Made by a program: the position numbers and the translations under genes. This document shows, in pieces, positions 1-12,425 of a stretch of DNA of 64,000 nt. Source of the DNA: Psilocybe azurescens (Eukaryota > Basidiomycota > Agaricomycetes > Agaricales > Agrocybaceae); assembly GCA_023853785.1 (NCBI GenBank), contig JAJIRX010000685.1, positions 98,451-162,450 of the forward strand, given 5' to 3'. The notes below the pieces were generated by a model. That model ran no database searches and was not told where the DNA came from. It saw only the letters and a list, made by a program, of their open reading frames with translations. Position 1 is the first letter of the stretch. The number at the start of each line of letters is the position of its first letter.

Positions 1-10
1 ACAATTGGAG

Positions 11-208
11 CTAGAGAGTGCAAGAAGAGAGAATGATTTTGTCTGAGCGGAGAGCTCCTTCATAAATTCCTTTCGAGGTGTGAAAGAAATGTCCTGAGAT
101 GTCCCCGGGGAAGGAGAACTCATAGTAGTCTGCTGATAGAAAATAAGAAACAAGCAAGCGACAGTGATCGACTGTGCGCTTCAACTTGGGCAGCTCAGAT
201 GACGTCAC
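11..208 (-). CDS. small ORF of unknown function, possibly the first exon of a gene leaving the window
   Basis: This is an open frame of 65 codons that starts inside a TGACGTCA palindrome and reads toward the left edge of the window. I do not recognise the protein and see no domain, signal peptide or membrane segment. It lies divergently from the oxidoreductase gene, sharing a short upstream region with it, which is the only contextual argument that it is real. It could equally be non-coding, or the 5' part of a spliced gene whose later exons lie beyond base 1. Confidence 0.15.
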   Translation of the reverse strand: MTSSELPKLKRTVDHCRLLVSYFLSADYYEFSFPGDISGHFFHTSKGIYEGALRSDKIILSSCTL

Positions 209-250
209 AGCGCTCTAAGTACCACGTGCACTCCGCCAGGTAGCCACGTG
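200..250. promoter_or_regulatory. palindromic factor sites: one CRE (TGACGTCA) and two CACGTG boxes
   Basis: A perfect TGACGTCA lies at 200-207 and two perfect CACGTG boxes at 223-228 and 245-250, about 150 bp upstream of the oxidoreductase start codon. In fungi TGACGTCA is bound by ATF/CREB-type bZIP proteins and CACGTG by bHLH proteins such as Cbf1 or Pho4. The sites are seen directly; that they control the downstream gene is inference. Confidence 0.45.
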
Positions 251-399
251 GTTATCTCATACCACGGCCCGGATCCCGCCAAGCAGCCCCTAACTCTCGG
301 TCCGTCCAGGCAATCCGCGTTATCCTTTGAAGCTTAAAGAGTCAAAGGCTTCGGCACTATGCTCTTCTTCCCCATAACACCCCTTTCTTCTGGCTCACC

Positions 400-2256
400 A
401 TGTCAGAGCTCAAGAAACTTAATGTTCTTATGTGTATGTTGTTTGCTTTCAGCAGCCCTTTCCATCACTAACTCTCAATCTTTAGGCGGGACAGGGGAGT
501 ACACCACCGGATGGACAGGGTCGGGGGCTTCCACGTCAGACAAGAAGGTGTGCGAATCATCCGCTCTATATGTACTGAATGCAACTCAATGGTCGCTGTC
601 TACAGATAGGAGTGCGCTTTATTCTCATCACCTTGCATGCCTGGTTTTGATCATGCTACAGGTCGTTGCACTCACTTTATTTGATCTTCGTAGACGTGAA
701 AAGGTAGAGTTCGCTTCTATCTAACCGCATGAAGAGTGCTAATCCATAATAAAGGTTAACCATCTCGCGATGGTTGGCGTTAATGGAAAAAATTTCTAGC
801 CATCAGGCAGCACTTGGAAAAGAATATTGCAGGTGTTTACGCTGACATGGATGTCAAGTAAGGAATTTGTGGCGCATTTGATGAAATATCGGATTAAACC
901 TACTTGTCAGCTTTGAGGAGTTTCCAAAGGATGCTCAGGTTGATGCAGACTCTTGTGCGCTTTTTTCATACCTCTCCTTTGATAAGATCCTGAGCGATAT
1001 CTTGCTGCAGACAAAACAGCCATTGACCAGATGAAGCCAGGTGAAGCAGTCATCATTTTCACCCCAGACAGTAAGTTAAGGCGCTCTTACCGTTTATGGA
1101 AACTGATTCATTTACTTCTCCATAGGCACACATTTCCCCATAGCTCTTTACGCAATTGAACGGGGTTTGCATGTCCTTGTTACGAAGCCTGCCACACAGT
1201 TATTGTCTCATCACAACGCCCTCATCGAAGCTGCTAAAAAGCATGATGTCGTTTGCTTCGTTGAGCACCATAAACGGTGGGCTATAGGCCAATGTCAATG
1301 ATTTTAAATTGCTTATCTTGTATCTTCTGTTCAGCTTTGATCCTGTATACAGCGATGCAAAAGCTAAAGCCGCCACTCTGGGGGAATTTAACTTTTTCAA
1401 CGCATGGATGAGTCAACCCAAGAGCCAGCTTGAGACCTTCCGGGCATGGGCTGGAAAAGATTCGGACATAAGGTACTTCCGCTGCCGTGTCGAACTTCCA
1501 AGTTGCTTAGGCCAATCAATCTCAGCTACTATCTTTCTTCCCATCATATCGATATATGCTGCTGGATTTTACAAGACATTGCAATTCCCACCCGTGTTGT
1601 CGCGAGTGCCGCTACGGGGATAGCCACCAGCGAGCCGTATAACTGTGTTCCTCAAACAGAGGACACCATCACCCTTATGGTCGATTGGCAATCGGTGAAA
1701 AGTAAAACGCACAGGGGAACGGCGATTTATACCGCCAGTTGGACGGCGCCATTGAAGGCCGGAGTCCATTCTGCCCAACATTGGTATTATATGGCGGAGA
1801 AGGTATCTACACATTTTTTTATTTTAAGTCAGGATTATAACCAACTAGTAATCAACCGAAATTAGGGTGACATCAATGTTGACCAAGCGCACCGAGGCTA
1901 CGACGTCACCGTCGACGACACTGGGAAAGCTTGGTACAACCCATTCTAGTGAGTCCAGTCCCGGTTCGAACGCATATCCGCATCACGGTATCAAATTATG
2001 ATGCGCTAATACCTTGCGCACACGTAGCATGAAATACTCCCCCTCTGAGAGCGGTCATTTCGATGGTCAACGCGGATACGGCTACATCTCAATTGAGAAA
2101 TTCATTGATGCAGTGCGCAGTGTGAACGCAGGACTGACGCAACCCTCGCACTATGACAAACACGGGCTCCCCACTATCAGCAATACCGTCCTTACAACTG
2201 CTATTCTGAACGCCGGTCGCATCAGCCTAGACGAAAAAAAGGCCGGTCGGCATTAA
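400..2256 (+). CDS. Gfo/Idh/MocA-family NAD(P)-dependent oxidoreductase
   Basis: This is a Rossmann-fold sugar-type oxidoreductase, presumably cytosolic; the substrate cannot be told from sequence. About eleven exons can be joined by GT-AG introns of roughly 50-110 bp, starting at ATG 400 (MSELKKLNVLM) and stopping at TAA 2254. The N-terminal dinucleotide-binding region reads CGTGEYTTGW after the first intron (434-485). Further on come PGEAVIIFTPD, HVLVTKP with EHHKRFDPVYSDA (the EKP-like part of the family) and YYLSSHHIDICCW in the substrate domain. The C-terminal half continues through GQRGYGYISIEKFIDAV. No frame break is needed in any exon, unlike many neighbours. An ATG at 359 opens a longer frame, but the 400 start gives the family-like N-terminus. 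Members act on sugars, polyols or dihydrodiols, so the specific activity is left open. Confidence 0.88.
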
Positions 2257-3469
2257 GAAAGATGGGGAAAGATGGGTTCTAGAGTAGATGACTTGTGGGA
2301 CAACATGAAGGATTAGCAGGCATATGCATGTACTATCTTCGCATGCCATATAGTCTGCATATTGTACACTCTAGATTTCAACCTCACATTTGAAATTGCG
2401 TGATATCTATATGTGTACCTATGAAGTCCAAGTTTCAAGTACTTACCCAGGACACTCCCCTGCCAAGGGGATTGAAATGTATGTATCATGACGTTGTCAC
2501 CAAGGCGAACAACTGGTCAATTTGTGCTCTTCGCAAACTGTAGTCCGGAAAGAAGGTACAACGTCAATAGCCTGTCGAAATATCTGATTGGTACCTGGGG
2601 TTTTGTAGACAGATGGAGTGAATTTGAAGTACTGATTATGGGGACACAAGAGTACCGGTAACAATGCGAACGACAGAGAAAGAATGAAGAAAAGATAAAA
2701 GGGCCAATGGCATACTCGCGGGGGTTTATGGTGTGAATATGCGCGTATGGAGGAAGACCAAAAAATATATGGAAGCTGGTGGGGAGGAGCCAGCGACATT
2801 GGCACCTGGGAAAGATAAAGAAAGAGAAAATGTATGTGATAAAGTGAAGAATAAAATATACTTTATAATGAACGCAATTGTTACTGGGAACCCTTGGAAG
2901 GGAGTGTCTGTCTTTGGAAGTGCGCGAGGTGGATAGTTGCTGGGAATGTAATGATAGAGACGATGCATATAGAGTGACAAGGAATGAGTGTAGAGTCGCG
3001 AAACCGGGATTTGTGAACGACGGAATAAAAGACAGAAAATCAATGTAAGGCATCTCGGGAAGAACCAAAAAGAAGAAAAACAGTGGAGGTTCATTGGTAG
3101 CAAGGCAGATAAACAAAAACTGTCTTTTCCATCTTCACCAGTGATAATCTCGATACTTCGAGACGAGAAACCGATGTCGATGATAACTGTCCCTCCGCCT
3201 TAATCCGCTTTTAGGCCTTCAAATAGGTTGTGGTTGCCAGGTTGGTAAAATAAATGGTGCGGACAATGAAAACGAGACAAGTGCAAGGGAAAGTGATGGA
3301 TGTATGCATGTGGATTGAGTTGCAGTAACAAGTATTGTGAAAAATGTCAGAACGACGTGTATTGATGTTACATTTTGCGGGTTGATTGCGATTCGAACAA
3401 AGACAGGAAATAGGGGAGAAGGGGAGGAGGGGGATACTGAAACAGACAATAGCAGTCCTTATCGGGCCA
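2257..3469. other. intergenic, convergent 3' region between oxidoreductase and cyclin
   Basis: About 1.2 kb without a supported gene. Several minus-strand open frames here (for example 2517-3116) translate to low-complexity, hydrophobic, F/S/H-rich protein without family features, and are best read as the complement of purine-rich sequence. It probably holds the 3' UTRs of the two convergent genes. Confidence 0.5.
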
Positions 3470-4912
3470 CTATGATACAAGTGCCGTTCGTGGTGACGAT
3501 ATATTGTTGAGGCTGTGAAGGGCAGGACGGCCGAAGGTGACAAATTCGTGTGGAAGGAACTGTTCTGGGGGATTATCGATGCGAAGCTTGTTCAGGACAG
3601 GTTCAAAGGTCGATGTCATATTTTCTTTATCGTCTGACGAATAAGAGACAGAAAAAGGGTCGCTACTAAATGCGGGAGTGATTGGCGTCAGAGGCATGTC
3701 GTCCGAAATATCAGATGCAGTGGTCGTCGAGCTCGCCGGGGTACTGATAGCAGAGACAGAAGATCGCTTGGGGGTCACAGGGAGAAAGGAAGGTGCAACA
3801 AAGCGATTGCCTTCAAGGTAGTACTGAACAACAAATGTTGCAGCCTTGGAGTAGAATGCGTAGGAATATTTCTTGACCAGGGTCTCTGACAGATCGTTGA
3901 CGTGGAATGCCAACTTCTCATCCAGGAAATAGATGACCTTGAGACATTCCTCGGTTTCTTCCCAGACACGACGAGACTCGCCACACAGATACCGTGCCAA
4001 AGTCAAGGAAGCCAGAGAAATAGTTGAGGGAGTAAACACGACAAATTCTCGATAAAAAGAGTAATTTCCATCAAGAATCGCGCAACGTGCTGAACTTTCG
4101 CATCTTCGATGGAGGGACCACAGCACATAAGCCTTAGCCATGCTTCTGCTGTAGGATGTCCAAGGCTCCATTGAATGGTGGAAAGAACATGACCTTCCAT
4201 TTGGATAAAGGCTGATTCTTCATACGTCTCGCGGCAGATTTGAACCAGATCTTGAACTGTAGGAACGCGCTCCTTCGCATCTTCGAATTTGGCCGCGATC
4301 CAGAGGGCAGCGCAGCCGACAAGTTGGTAGTGCTTGATGTAGACGACACGGCGGGAAACATATCGATCCACGATGTTCAGAGTAAGATAAAGCGTTTCTG
4401 GGCGAAGGCGAAAAGTGAAGTGAATTTCGACCAAAAAATCAACGAGGCAGGGTCGCATGTGCCACTTAATTTCGGGTTGGAGGTCCATCGATTGAGCTGA
4501 TGACATGGTACAGCGCTGATATGCAGAACATCAGTATCAATGGTGGGTCGAATCAAAGGCGACTACTGACCTCCATATCATGCATATAGTAGCGAATTTC
4601 GTCTCTGTATTCCTCCTCTAGAAAGATACCTTCCCGACGAAGAGCTTGAATTTGAAGCTCGCGTTGCCGCTGTTGCATCAAAGCGATCTTGGTGGATCGA
4701 GGGGTCCGTCGAGCGAGTCCGTTGGCAGGGAGCAGAGGGGACTTGTGTGATTTTGAAATGCCATGGGGAGAAGGGCGTTTCTTAGGGTAGATCAAAGAAC
4801 TGCGAGTATGTTTGTTGGAAGCTACGTCTTTCATGTCGAAACGAATCGTGTCGGACGAGCGTTGAGTTGAGGTAATACTATGGGAGGAACACATTTTGTG
4901 ATCAGCCATCAT
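3470..4912 (-). CDS. G1-type cyclin (Cln/Puc1-like), with an apparent frame break
   Basis: This is a cyclin that would bind and activate the main cell-cycle CDK at G1/S. Exon 1 encodes a basic disordered N-terminus ending in YRDEIRYYMHDME. A GT-AG intron at 4516-4570 joins it to SMDLQPEIKWHMRPCLVDF, the start of the cyclin box, followed by NIVDRYVSRR and AALWIAAKFED. The box is closest to fungal Cln1/Puc1 cyclins. After MEITLF the frame must shift by one base at an A5 run (4054-4058 on the plus strand) to continue into YREFVVFTPSTISLASL; there is no room for an intron. The remaining part ends in an S/T/P-rich tail with stop at 3470. I chose the Met at 4912 (MMADHKM); an in-frame Met at 5053 is the alternative. 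The break looks like a homopolymer error, not a real null allele. Confidence 0.85.
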
Positions 4913-7873
4913 GCCACAAAGTTTACCCGACAAGAAGAAAAACGCCTTTCGGGCGGGGCTTCCAACAGATGAGAACAGCGAACTGAGCTTGGTGTATGAA
5001 CGACTACGCGATAAAACACAAGATCGCCAATTGGACAGGTAGAGGCGGCCCACCGATCGTCACCCGACCATTTTCAGAGGGTGATTTCGATTGCCCAAAA
5101 TAACCCAAAGTTAAAGCAATAGATAAGTGGAGAGACTCACGAATTAAGTCAGACTAACGACTATGCAATGAAGCAAGGACACGAAGGATGAGATGCGTGT
5201 CGTGGCTGGGAGAGATATGCAGATGCAGAAGCAGGCCACTCGTCTAATGGAAATGTCAAGGTCGTGTCAGCTAAAGCTGAGTCGTAAAAGATATAAGAGA
5301 AGAGGATGAGGGATCCGTGCGCTGTCGTTGAGGGGGACGTGCTCGACGACGACGACGATGGAGGACGAAGAAGAGAGCAAAGAGAAATTGGACAGGAAAG
5401 AGAATATCGACCAACGTAGAGTGTCTGGGGTCCTGTGTGACTACAGTTGTGACAATAAAAAGTGCGAGATATGACAACCGGCGCCGCTGCGGCGATGAGC
5501 TCAGAGCAACGGCTATCACCACTTCCTTATCGGGGAGATCTTTTACCGCTCTCGGTCCGGTCCTCCCCACACGTTCCACGACGAGCTCAATGCCCATGAC
5601 GTATCTGATAATCGAAAGCAAAAGGGAACGACACTCACAGGTAGAGTTGATCAGGGTTTGCTAGTTCGGATGCGAGCTATATCATCTCTTTAGCCTTTCC
5701 AAGTCCCACAAGATAATAATTGCTCACCAGTAAGAACAAGACAAAAATGTCTGTCGATTTTTGCCTTGCACGAACCACACAATTATTAGGTCGGAATTAT
5801 TCTGTAATGTCGGAGACGATGCGAGAAATGTTGGAGAACAAGAACAAAAGAATGACTGGGGGTGAGTTTTACGAGAGATGTCTATAGTCTTAGATAGACG
5901 CCACGTCGAGTTGACGAAAACCAAAGACGCTGTTGGTCACTCGAAATGAAGCGAGCGAGTCCAAGGTAGCTTTGTACGGTGAGTCACAGGATGCCAGTCC
6001 AACTGGAGAGCTGGACTACGACAAGGACGCCGATTTAAGGGAGGGCAAGAGGAGGCTGTAGAAAAGAGTTTGTCGAGTGAACAACTAACAACTTTTCAAG
6101 GACAAGGACAAAGGGCAATGCATGCAAGCTTATCCTCAGGTTTGTGCCTTCGGCCATAATTCGATTCTATTCTCCCATACCCAGTCCACCACGTTTCCTG
6201 CCTGCAGGCAAGGGAATGACAAGATTCACCTGCTTATGTCACATCCTTCTGCTTCAATAGGTTGGGAATCTACCTTTCAAATGGGTCTATCTTGGCAAAG
6301 ATCTCTAGCAAAAGAAGGCACTATCTGCTTTCGTTCATTTGTCTTGCCTGATAATTGACCGCCTTGAAGAAAAAATAGCTATGCTCACTGGATAGCTGCA
6401 AGAAACGTGCCTACAGAACATTCTTGTTTAAAGTATCAGCTGCGTTCTGTTCATGCAAGTCTTGATTATTGTGTTTCACTCGCCTCCTCGAGGCTAATGA
6501 ATCAATTGATTACCTGAAATTGGGCGGCGGCGCCGATATGATCACTGATACCCTGCCCAACCATATCTTCCATCAGCTTCCCTTCCCTACTTCGACGTAA
6601 ACGTAGATTGTGACGCCCCACATTCTTTCTCAAGGAATGTAATCTCATGCATTATCACTGTGCCGAATAACATTGGAAGGTCAAATTGAAGCCTGTCGAA
6701 TATATGCATAAATGCGGAGAAATTCTTGCTCAGACATGATGAAAGCCATCATAACTAGAATCCCCTTCTCATGCTCGCCGGTTAAGAACAAGAGATATCG
6801 GCGTCCGAGAAATATTATATCAGTCCGGCAAATGAACTGCTACGAGTTCCGCATTCGGTGGATGACGACAAATATAGTAATTTCGCGCGCCACGGCGGCT
6901 GATACCGCTGCCAGTACCGTTTTCAGACCATGCATCGAGGCAACCAATGAATCTAGCTATATAAATCATATTCCTTGAGCTGTCTACTTTCTCTGCGACC
7001 CAGGAGCATGTCGCTGCAGACATGCCCCACAGTAGTACACTAAAACCCACTGAGAACCTCAAGAGAACCTCTAAAGACTAATGCTCCCTCCGTGTAAGAA
7101 GTCGTTCGTGTAATCTTTCTCATGGTCTTACGTTCTGCGTATGTCAAAAGGAAGTGAGAGCCCTGAGACTCCGATTACGGGTGCTTTTCATGCCAAAACT
7201 CGTGGGCTTATAGCCCTGGTCTCCATTCTGGGTCGCTAAAGGACCCCATCATTAGACATGGCATGAGTATTTGATCAGATCCACTATAAGAATTACTGAA
7301 AAGATGAAATGTCTCCCTTTTACAATTGAGTATTTACGGTTCATATCTACGACACAAGTTGGCACCGCCTTCATCGGTCTTTAGATTACACCAATCAACA
7401 TTGTAAAATTGCGATGCCATGCTACCGGAGCTATGTGTGTACGAGCTGAAGCTCATGCCGAAAGTCGAATGCTCACTGACACTCATGCAAACAGCGGAAA
7501 AAAGGGTGTTAAGCGAGGATAAGGTGATTAACTCTCATGCAAGCTCATCAGCTATTTAAGACATGGCTTGACAGCGGTACCATTGAGAGACCAACTTGGT
7601 CTAGTGCTGCTTAACGTCGGAAACAAAAGGTCACTGTAACCGCAGGAAGCCCCAGGGTTGCCATTTCATTAGACCAGTGTAAGGATCAAGCCGGCACTAT
7701 ACATAAAATACTTTGAGTACTTGCAAGGGCAGGATAAAGAGCATGACTGAATAAGCAGATCGATAGTTACGAAGAAAGAAAGAAGAGAGAGCGCCAATAA
7801 TACGAGTTTAAAAGGTGAAGACGAGGCTTTACGTCAATATAGCGGGCGATAATGCGTATGTATGGACCGAGGA
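4913..7873. other. long gene-poor region upstream of the G1 cyclin
   Basis: Nearly 3 kb between the cyclin start and the 3' end of the 4E-T-like gene. Open frames at 5271-5621 (-), 6122-6358 (+) and 6712-6978 (+) are short, have no recognisable domains and no convincing exon partners. Part of 5.06-5.7 kb may be an intron-bearing 5' UTR of the cyclin: a GTGAGT donor and a CAG acceptor are visible on the minus strand near 5640-5600. A short perfect hairpin (AGACCAA-C-TTGGTCT) sits at 7588-7602. No tRNA or other RNA gene was seen. Confidence 0.4.
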
Positions 7874-10800
7874 TCACTCTCTGTGAGGTCCTCCCAAGAG
7901 AAGGGCCATCAAATCGTGAGACTGGTTGTTGGAACCGGGATGGCCTTGTTGTATATGAGGAGGTATTAGATGAGGTAACATATGGGGCGGCAAGTGATTA
8001 TGCTGTTGCTGCTGTGGACGCATAGCAAGATGCGCTTGTGGTGCTGGGCCCTGCTGGGGAACCCGCCATTGATTCGATTTCCGCCAACACCTGAACCCCC
8101 AAGGCCCATTAAATGATGATGACCAGACAACCTGGGGTCCATATTTGGCGGGCCGTTGTTTCCCAATGGATGCTGTGGTGCACCCGTGTTGTGTAGATGA
8201 GGTCCGGGGACTGGACCACGGACTTGCAAACCATTGAAACCAATGTTATTCGTTGCGTTGAAGTTATTGAAAGGAAGTTGCGGGGTTTGAAGCTGAGTAT
8301 TTCCGTGAAGGGGATTATGTGGTACAGACGAAGGAAGATTTGGCATTCCGAGAAATTGAGTGGGCTCATGAGGTGGACGGCCTCCAAGATTTGCCAGGCC
8401 TGGAGGAAGTCGTTGCTGTGGTCCATTCAGATTAGGGACACCTTGGTTTGAATTAGGAGAGGGACCGCCTCTGTACTGTGGCTGCTGGAGATTCTGTAGA
8501 TTGAGTCCAGCATTAGGTCGTCCTTGTTGGGCATATATAGATGCCGGTGTAGGGTATAAAGGTTCGAGATTTCGTGGCTGCGACTGTTGATTGTGTGGAG
8601 GGGGCAAACGCTGAAAATTGTAATGCATCGAATCGTCAATGTGCTCGACAAAGTGTGCATCTCGACCTCGCGGGGGAGGTGGGGGTATTGGTCGTAGACC
8701 AGGAACCATACCATCTGGGACGAAGCTACGGTCGTCTGATCGACTGTCATAGAGCGGTTCGAGGCGATTATTATGATGTTGCTGCGACTGAGAATGGAGA
8801 TGCTGCTGTTGAAGGGCATGCAAACTCGATCCCGGGGATCCAAACGTGCCGTTGTTGTTTATCAGAGGGTTTGAGTGAGGACCAATGTTTCCACGCTTAT
8901 GAATTGTCAGAACAACGTATTAGAAAAGAACATTAGTGAAGATCCTTACTTGGGAAGAGTTGTTGAGCATTGCGAAGAGCTCATCCATTGCGCGTTGATC
9001 TCCTGGGTTTCCTTGAACCAAATTTGCGTGATCTTGTCTTTGGCTGTGGTTTGGCGATGGTGACGTGAAACCACCCTGTAACTGAGGCTTTCCGGACGAA
9101 GGTGGTCCTTCCCGAGCTTTACCATCGAAGAACTTGGCAAAACGACTTCCCTTCGCCCCGGGACCGTTGTAATTAGTTTCCAATTGAGCATTCACATTGG
9201 AATTGAAATTCAGATCCGTTGATGCTCGGGAATGTGCATTGACAAGGACGTTAACCTCTCGCGACTCATCAAAACCATAACGTTGACGTGTTTGATCGTC
9301 GAATGGAGAGAATCCAGGCTGAGGGAGCAGGGGCTCATTCTTAGCAAATCCATGATTGGGATCCGGTATAATGTTCGTCAAGCCCCTAAAGAGAAATTAT
9401 AAGTGATGCATGCAATTTCTCATTTTAAAATTTGTATCACCATTCAAGTTCTGCAATGGGTTTGTTGGATTATCGGAGCTCGAACTTTTGACGGGAGGTC
9501 GAGCGAAAGCAAGTAGTCGAGAGCCTGGAGGGGGCTGAAACGAGGAGGATGTGATAGGATCTCCTACCGGCTTTGACGCAACAGGTTGGTGTAAGTCCTG
9601 AGATGCACCGAGGTTTGTGAGTCCTCTGCCTTGGGAAAAGGTACGATCTTGTGATAGTTCCGCTGGAAATTTGCCAGGTAAATTATGATCTTTCAAGCCA
9701 GGCGGGAATGCCGGTAAATCGGAGGAGGCAGCAGCAGAGGGTGTACTTTGAGCTTGGGGGCGGATGACTTCAGAATTTGCGCCAAGGGGAAGGAATCACC
9801 AAGAGAAAGAGAATCTAGTAAAGTGTCATTAGCCCTGATTTTGTGAAAAAGGATTTATAAGTTACCTTCCAGCGATCGCTCCCTGCCCTGTTGATTCGAG
9901 ACTATGGCGTTTTCATGCTTCATCGACTGGTGTAAATCGTTGCCACTCTTGGGAGCAATATCATCCGAATCATTTTTCTTCTTTTCCTCCTCCTGTTTCA
10001 TGAGAAGCTTGAAAAGTTGTATTTCATCCATAACTGGTCTTTCCAACTTATCTGGCAATGTTGGAGGCGGTACCGGTTTCTCGACCAGTGTAGGTTTTGG
10101 AGGCAGAACGGCTTCTTTTTCTTTAGATTCTTTCTCCTTCAACCCCTTTTTCCACGCCTGAATCCCGTCTAATTCTCCTGTGGAGCTATGCCCGCCGAGT
10201 ATTCCCTGCGTACTCTCGCTGGGAACATATGTATCCATCCAGGCAGGCTCTTTCTCCTTCTCGCGCTCTCTACGTTCATCCTTGTCTTTAACATCATCAG
10301 AGGGATTTCCAGGCTTTCGATCACGGGCGGAAGAACGTTTGTAGACACGGTCGTCACTTGTAGCCCATCGTTTGTCGGTGGTACCTTCCCAATTATGGTC
10401 ATTGTTGGATTTATCTCGCCCACGCTCTCTCCTAGACGTCGCTATTCTTTCCTCGCGTTTTCCATCATCTCTCCAACGCCGAGCGTCCTCTTCTCCATCG
10501 TCTTTGTCTCGTCGATGGTCATCACGTTCACGATCTCCGCGTGGAGCCTTTTCGCGTAGTTCGTCGCGGTCTCGTCTTGAAGTAGACACATCTCGCTTAG
10601 GTCTAGACGAATCACGAGTTCTTTCTCTGCCATTTTCCACTCCTGGAAAACAGTTAATGTGTAAAACGAAGGACACAGCTATGAATAACTTACGATCTTC
10701 GCGGCCAGGACGAGGAGGCTCTGCACCTAAGAAAAAAATAAAGGAGTAAGAATAATAGAAGATACTCAGAGACGAGGCATCCACCTCTTCTCCAATCTTC

Positions 10801-11715
10801 GCTTGCCTCACCAACTTTTTTTCTTGGCAGTCTCGCGAGTATCTGCCCGTCGTGAAGCAGCGTTTGAGGAAAGTGGTTGCGGTGTTCTTGTACTATTCGC
10901 GTTGAGATGGGGAGCCACATCTCGATCTTTCCTCGCAGCTAAAGGAAGTGCGAGCCTATCGCGGTCGAATTTATCCGATAACTTATAAAACAATAAACAT
11001 ACGACCAAGGGAACTTGAAATATAATGACTTACATGACGAAGTCGTTCGTGGCCTTCTTTTTCTCGAATATCGCGTTCTCTTTCTTTCTCCCCGTCTCTA
11101 TCTCTGTCCCTATCCCTGTCGCGATCACTGGGACGCAAAGATTGATGCTTGAAATTACCCATTTGAGACGGTTGTGTAAGCGCAGTACGGAACGTAGGTC
11201 TTGCAGATACGTCTAGTAATGTTATTATTCAATATGGAAGGATATAGGTTATCAGCTACTCACCTCCTTCTTCAGCATCACGGCGATGGCTATGAAGAGA
11301 CATTAAACATTAGCGCATATTACGAAATTAAGATTGTATTTACTCACCGTCGTTCCCTAGCCCCGCTAGAAGTTGGTGGGTCGTCTTTTTTACGGGACTT
11401 TCATTCTCAGATCTGGAGAAACAGTCAGTGCTCAATGGTAAACGAGAGCGAAACCCAAAATATGCAATTACCCAAACCAAACTTTCAGCTCAGGCATGTT
11501 CGGCGGCGGTTTGACTAATGGAGAGGCTGAGAGAAATACAAGTTGACGACATGTATACCTTCTCATGGGTCGTACTGAAGGAGAAGGACTTCCATTGTGC
11601 TGTTCACCACTGTCTTCGCTTCGAGAAGTGCTGTCAGGAGAAGGGGCAGGGAGTCTGATGCAGCTTTTTGAGACTCTGGGGATTCTTGAAGTGATAAAGT
11701 GGGCGGCGAGGACAT
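7874..11715 (-). CDS. eIF4E-binding, 4E-T-like disordered protein
   Basis: A large, almost wholly disordered protein, probably a translational repressor or P-body factor that binds the cap-binding protein eIF4E. Near its N-terminus is RRYTCRQLVFLS, a match to the canonical eIF4E-binding motif Y-x4-L-hydrophobic, followed by SPLVKPPPNMPELKVWFG. Downstream come a long RD/RE/RK-rich segment, KKVGEASEDWRRG, a conserved-looking EPAWMDTYVPSES block, then Q/N/P/G-rich sequence and a short C-terminus with DLMALLLGG before TGA at 7874. At least eight exons are needed. The reading frame needs six one-base corrections: near 11649 (GGG), 11386 (T6), 10816 (T7), 9786 (G4), 9383 (C4) and 8056 (G4). All are homopolymer runs and the protein is coherent on both sides of each, so I infer assembly errors. 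The start is uncertain: MSSPPTLSL at 11715 is preferred; the Met just before the YTCRQLV motif is possible. Confidence 0.7.
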
Positions 11716-12425
11716 GCTTGGGTTTGTAGAAAAAACGTTGAGTACGGTGGAAGAGTAGAAGTGGCAGGAACCAAGGCTTTGCAACGCGGGCCTTGAAACG
11801 ATCACAAGGGTGGTAACTCAATTTGCATAATAGTTAACTCAATAAATAAATACAACCCACCCTTTGATCCAACCCATCAACATGCTCACCCTCAAACATT
11901 TCATTTTAAAACAACAGGCACTCAATTTATACCGCCACGCCGTTCGCGCCTCAAAAGGTTGGCTGATATTGCCTCTCTTTCTCTTATAGATTTTAACTTG
12001 TTGCAGTCATACCAGATCCCGTGACAAGAAGAGAAACCATCCTATGGATCCGCAGTGAATTCGAGCGAAACAAACATTTAACAGATATAGTGCGTCAAGT
12101 GCTTCCTTATGTTGTATTCAAAGTTTATTCTCTCGTAGGAACTCATAGAAGACAAGCTCAAGATTGCCAGGCGAGAAATCAAGTCTATTTTGCCAACATT
12201 TCATGGCCAATAGCTTTGGGTCACGTTATTCCTGAGTTTTTACTTATCAGGAGTCGGAAGGCCGGTCCCTCAGCGGTCGGCACCCACCGGTCGGTGTGCT
12301 TTAGAATAAAGGGATCTGACGCTTGAGCGCCTATCGCAGTGATTCATATTCACACATAGATAGCTGTCTTGCCCTCCTTATCGACCCTGTTCACAAACCC
12401 CATCTCTGTTTTCTTCCTGTTCACA
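11716..12425. other. divergent intergenic region between the 4E-T-like gene and RdRP
   Basis: About 0.7 kb holding the 5' ends of two divergently transcribed genes. I see no additional gene. Pyrimidine-rich stretches lie just before both start codons. A repeated CGGTCGG element occurs around 12270-12295 but its role is unknown. Confidence 0.4.

Noticed and set aside
1960..1980. GGTTCGAAC, B-box-like sequence
   Set aside because: It is within an intron of the oxidoreductase; no tRNA fold around it.
2517..3116. 199-codon minus-strand frame with hydrophobic F/S/H-rich sequence
   Set aside because: Low-complexity translation, overlapping alternative frames and no domain; best explained as complement of purine-rich 3' sequence.
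5271..5621. 116-codon minus-strand frame with Arg-rich end
   Set aside because: No family features; the Arg run comes from a GAC/GTC-type triplet stretch and the region looks like 5' leader of the cyclin.
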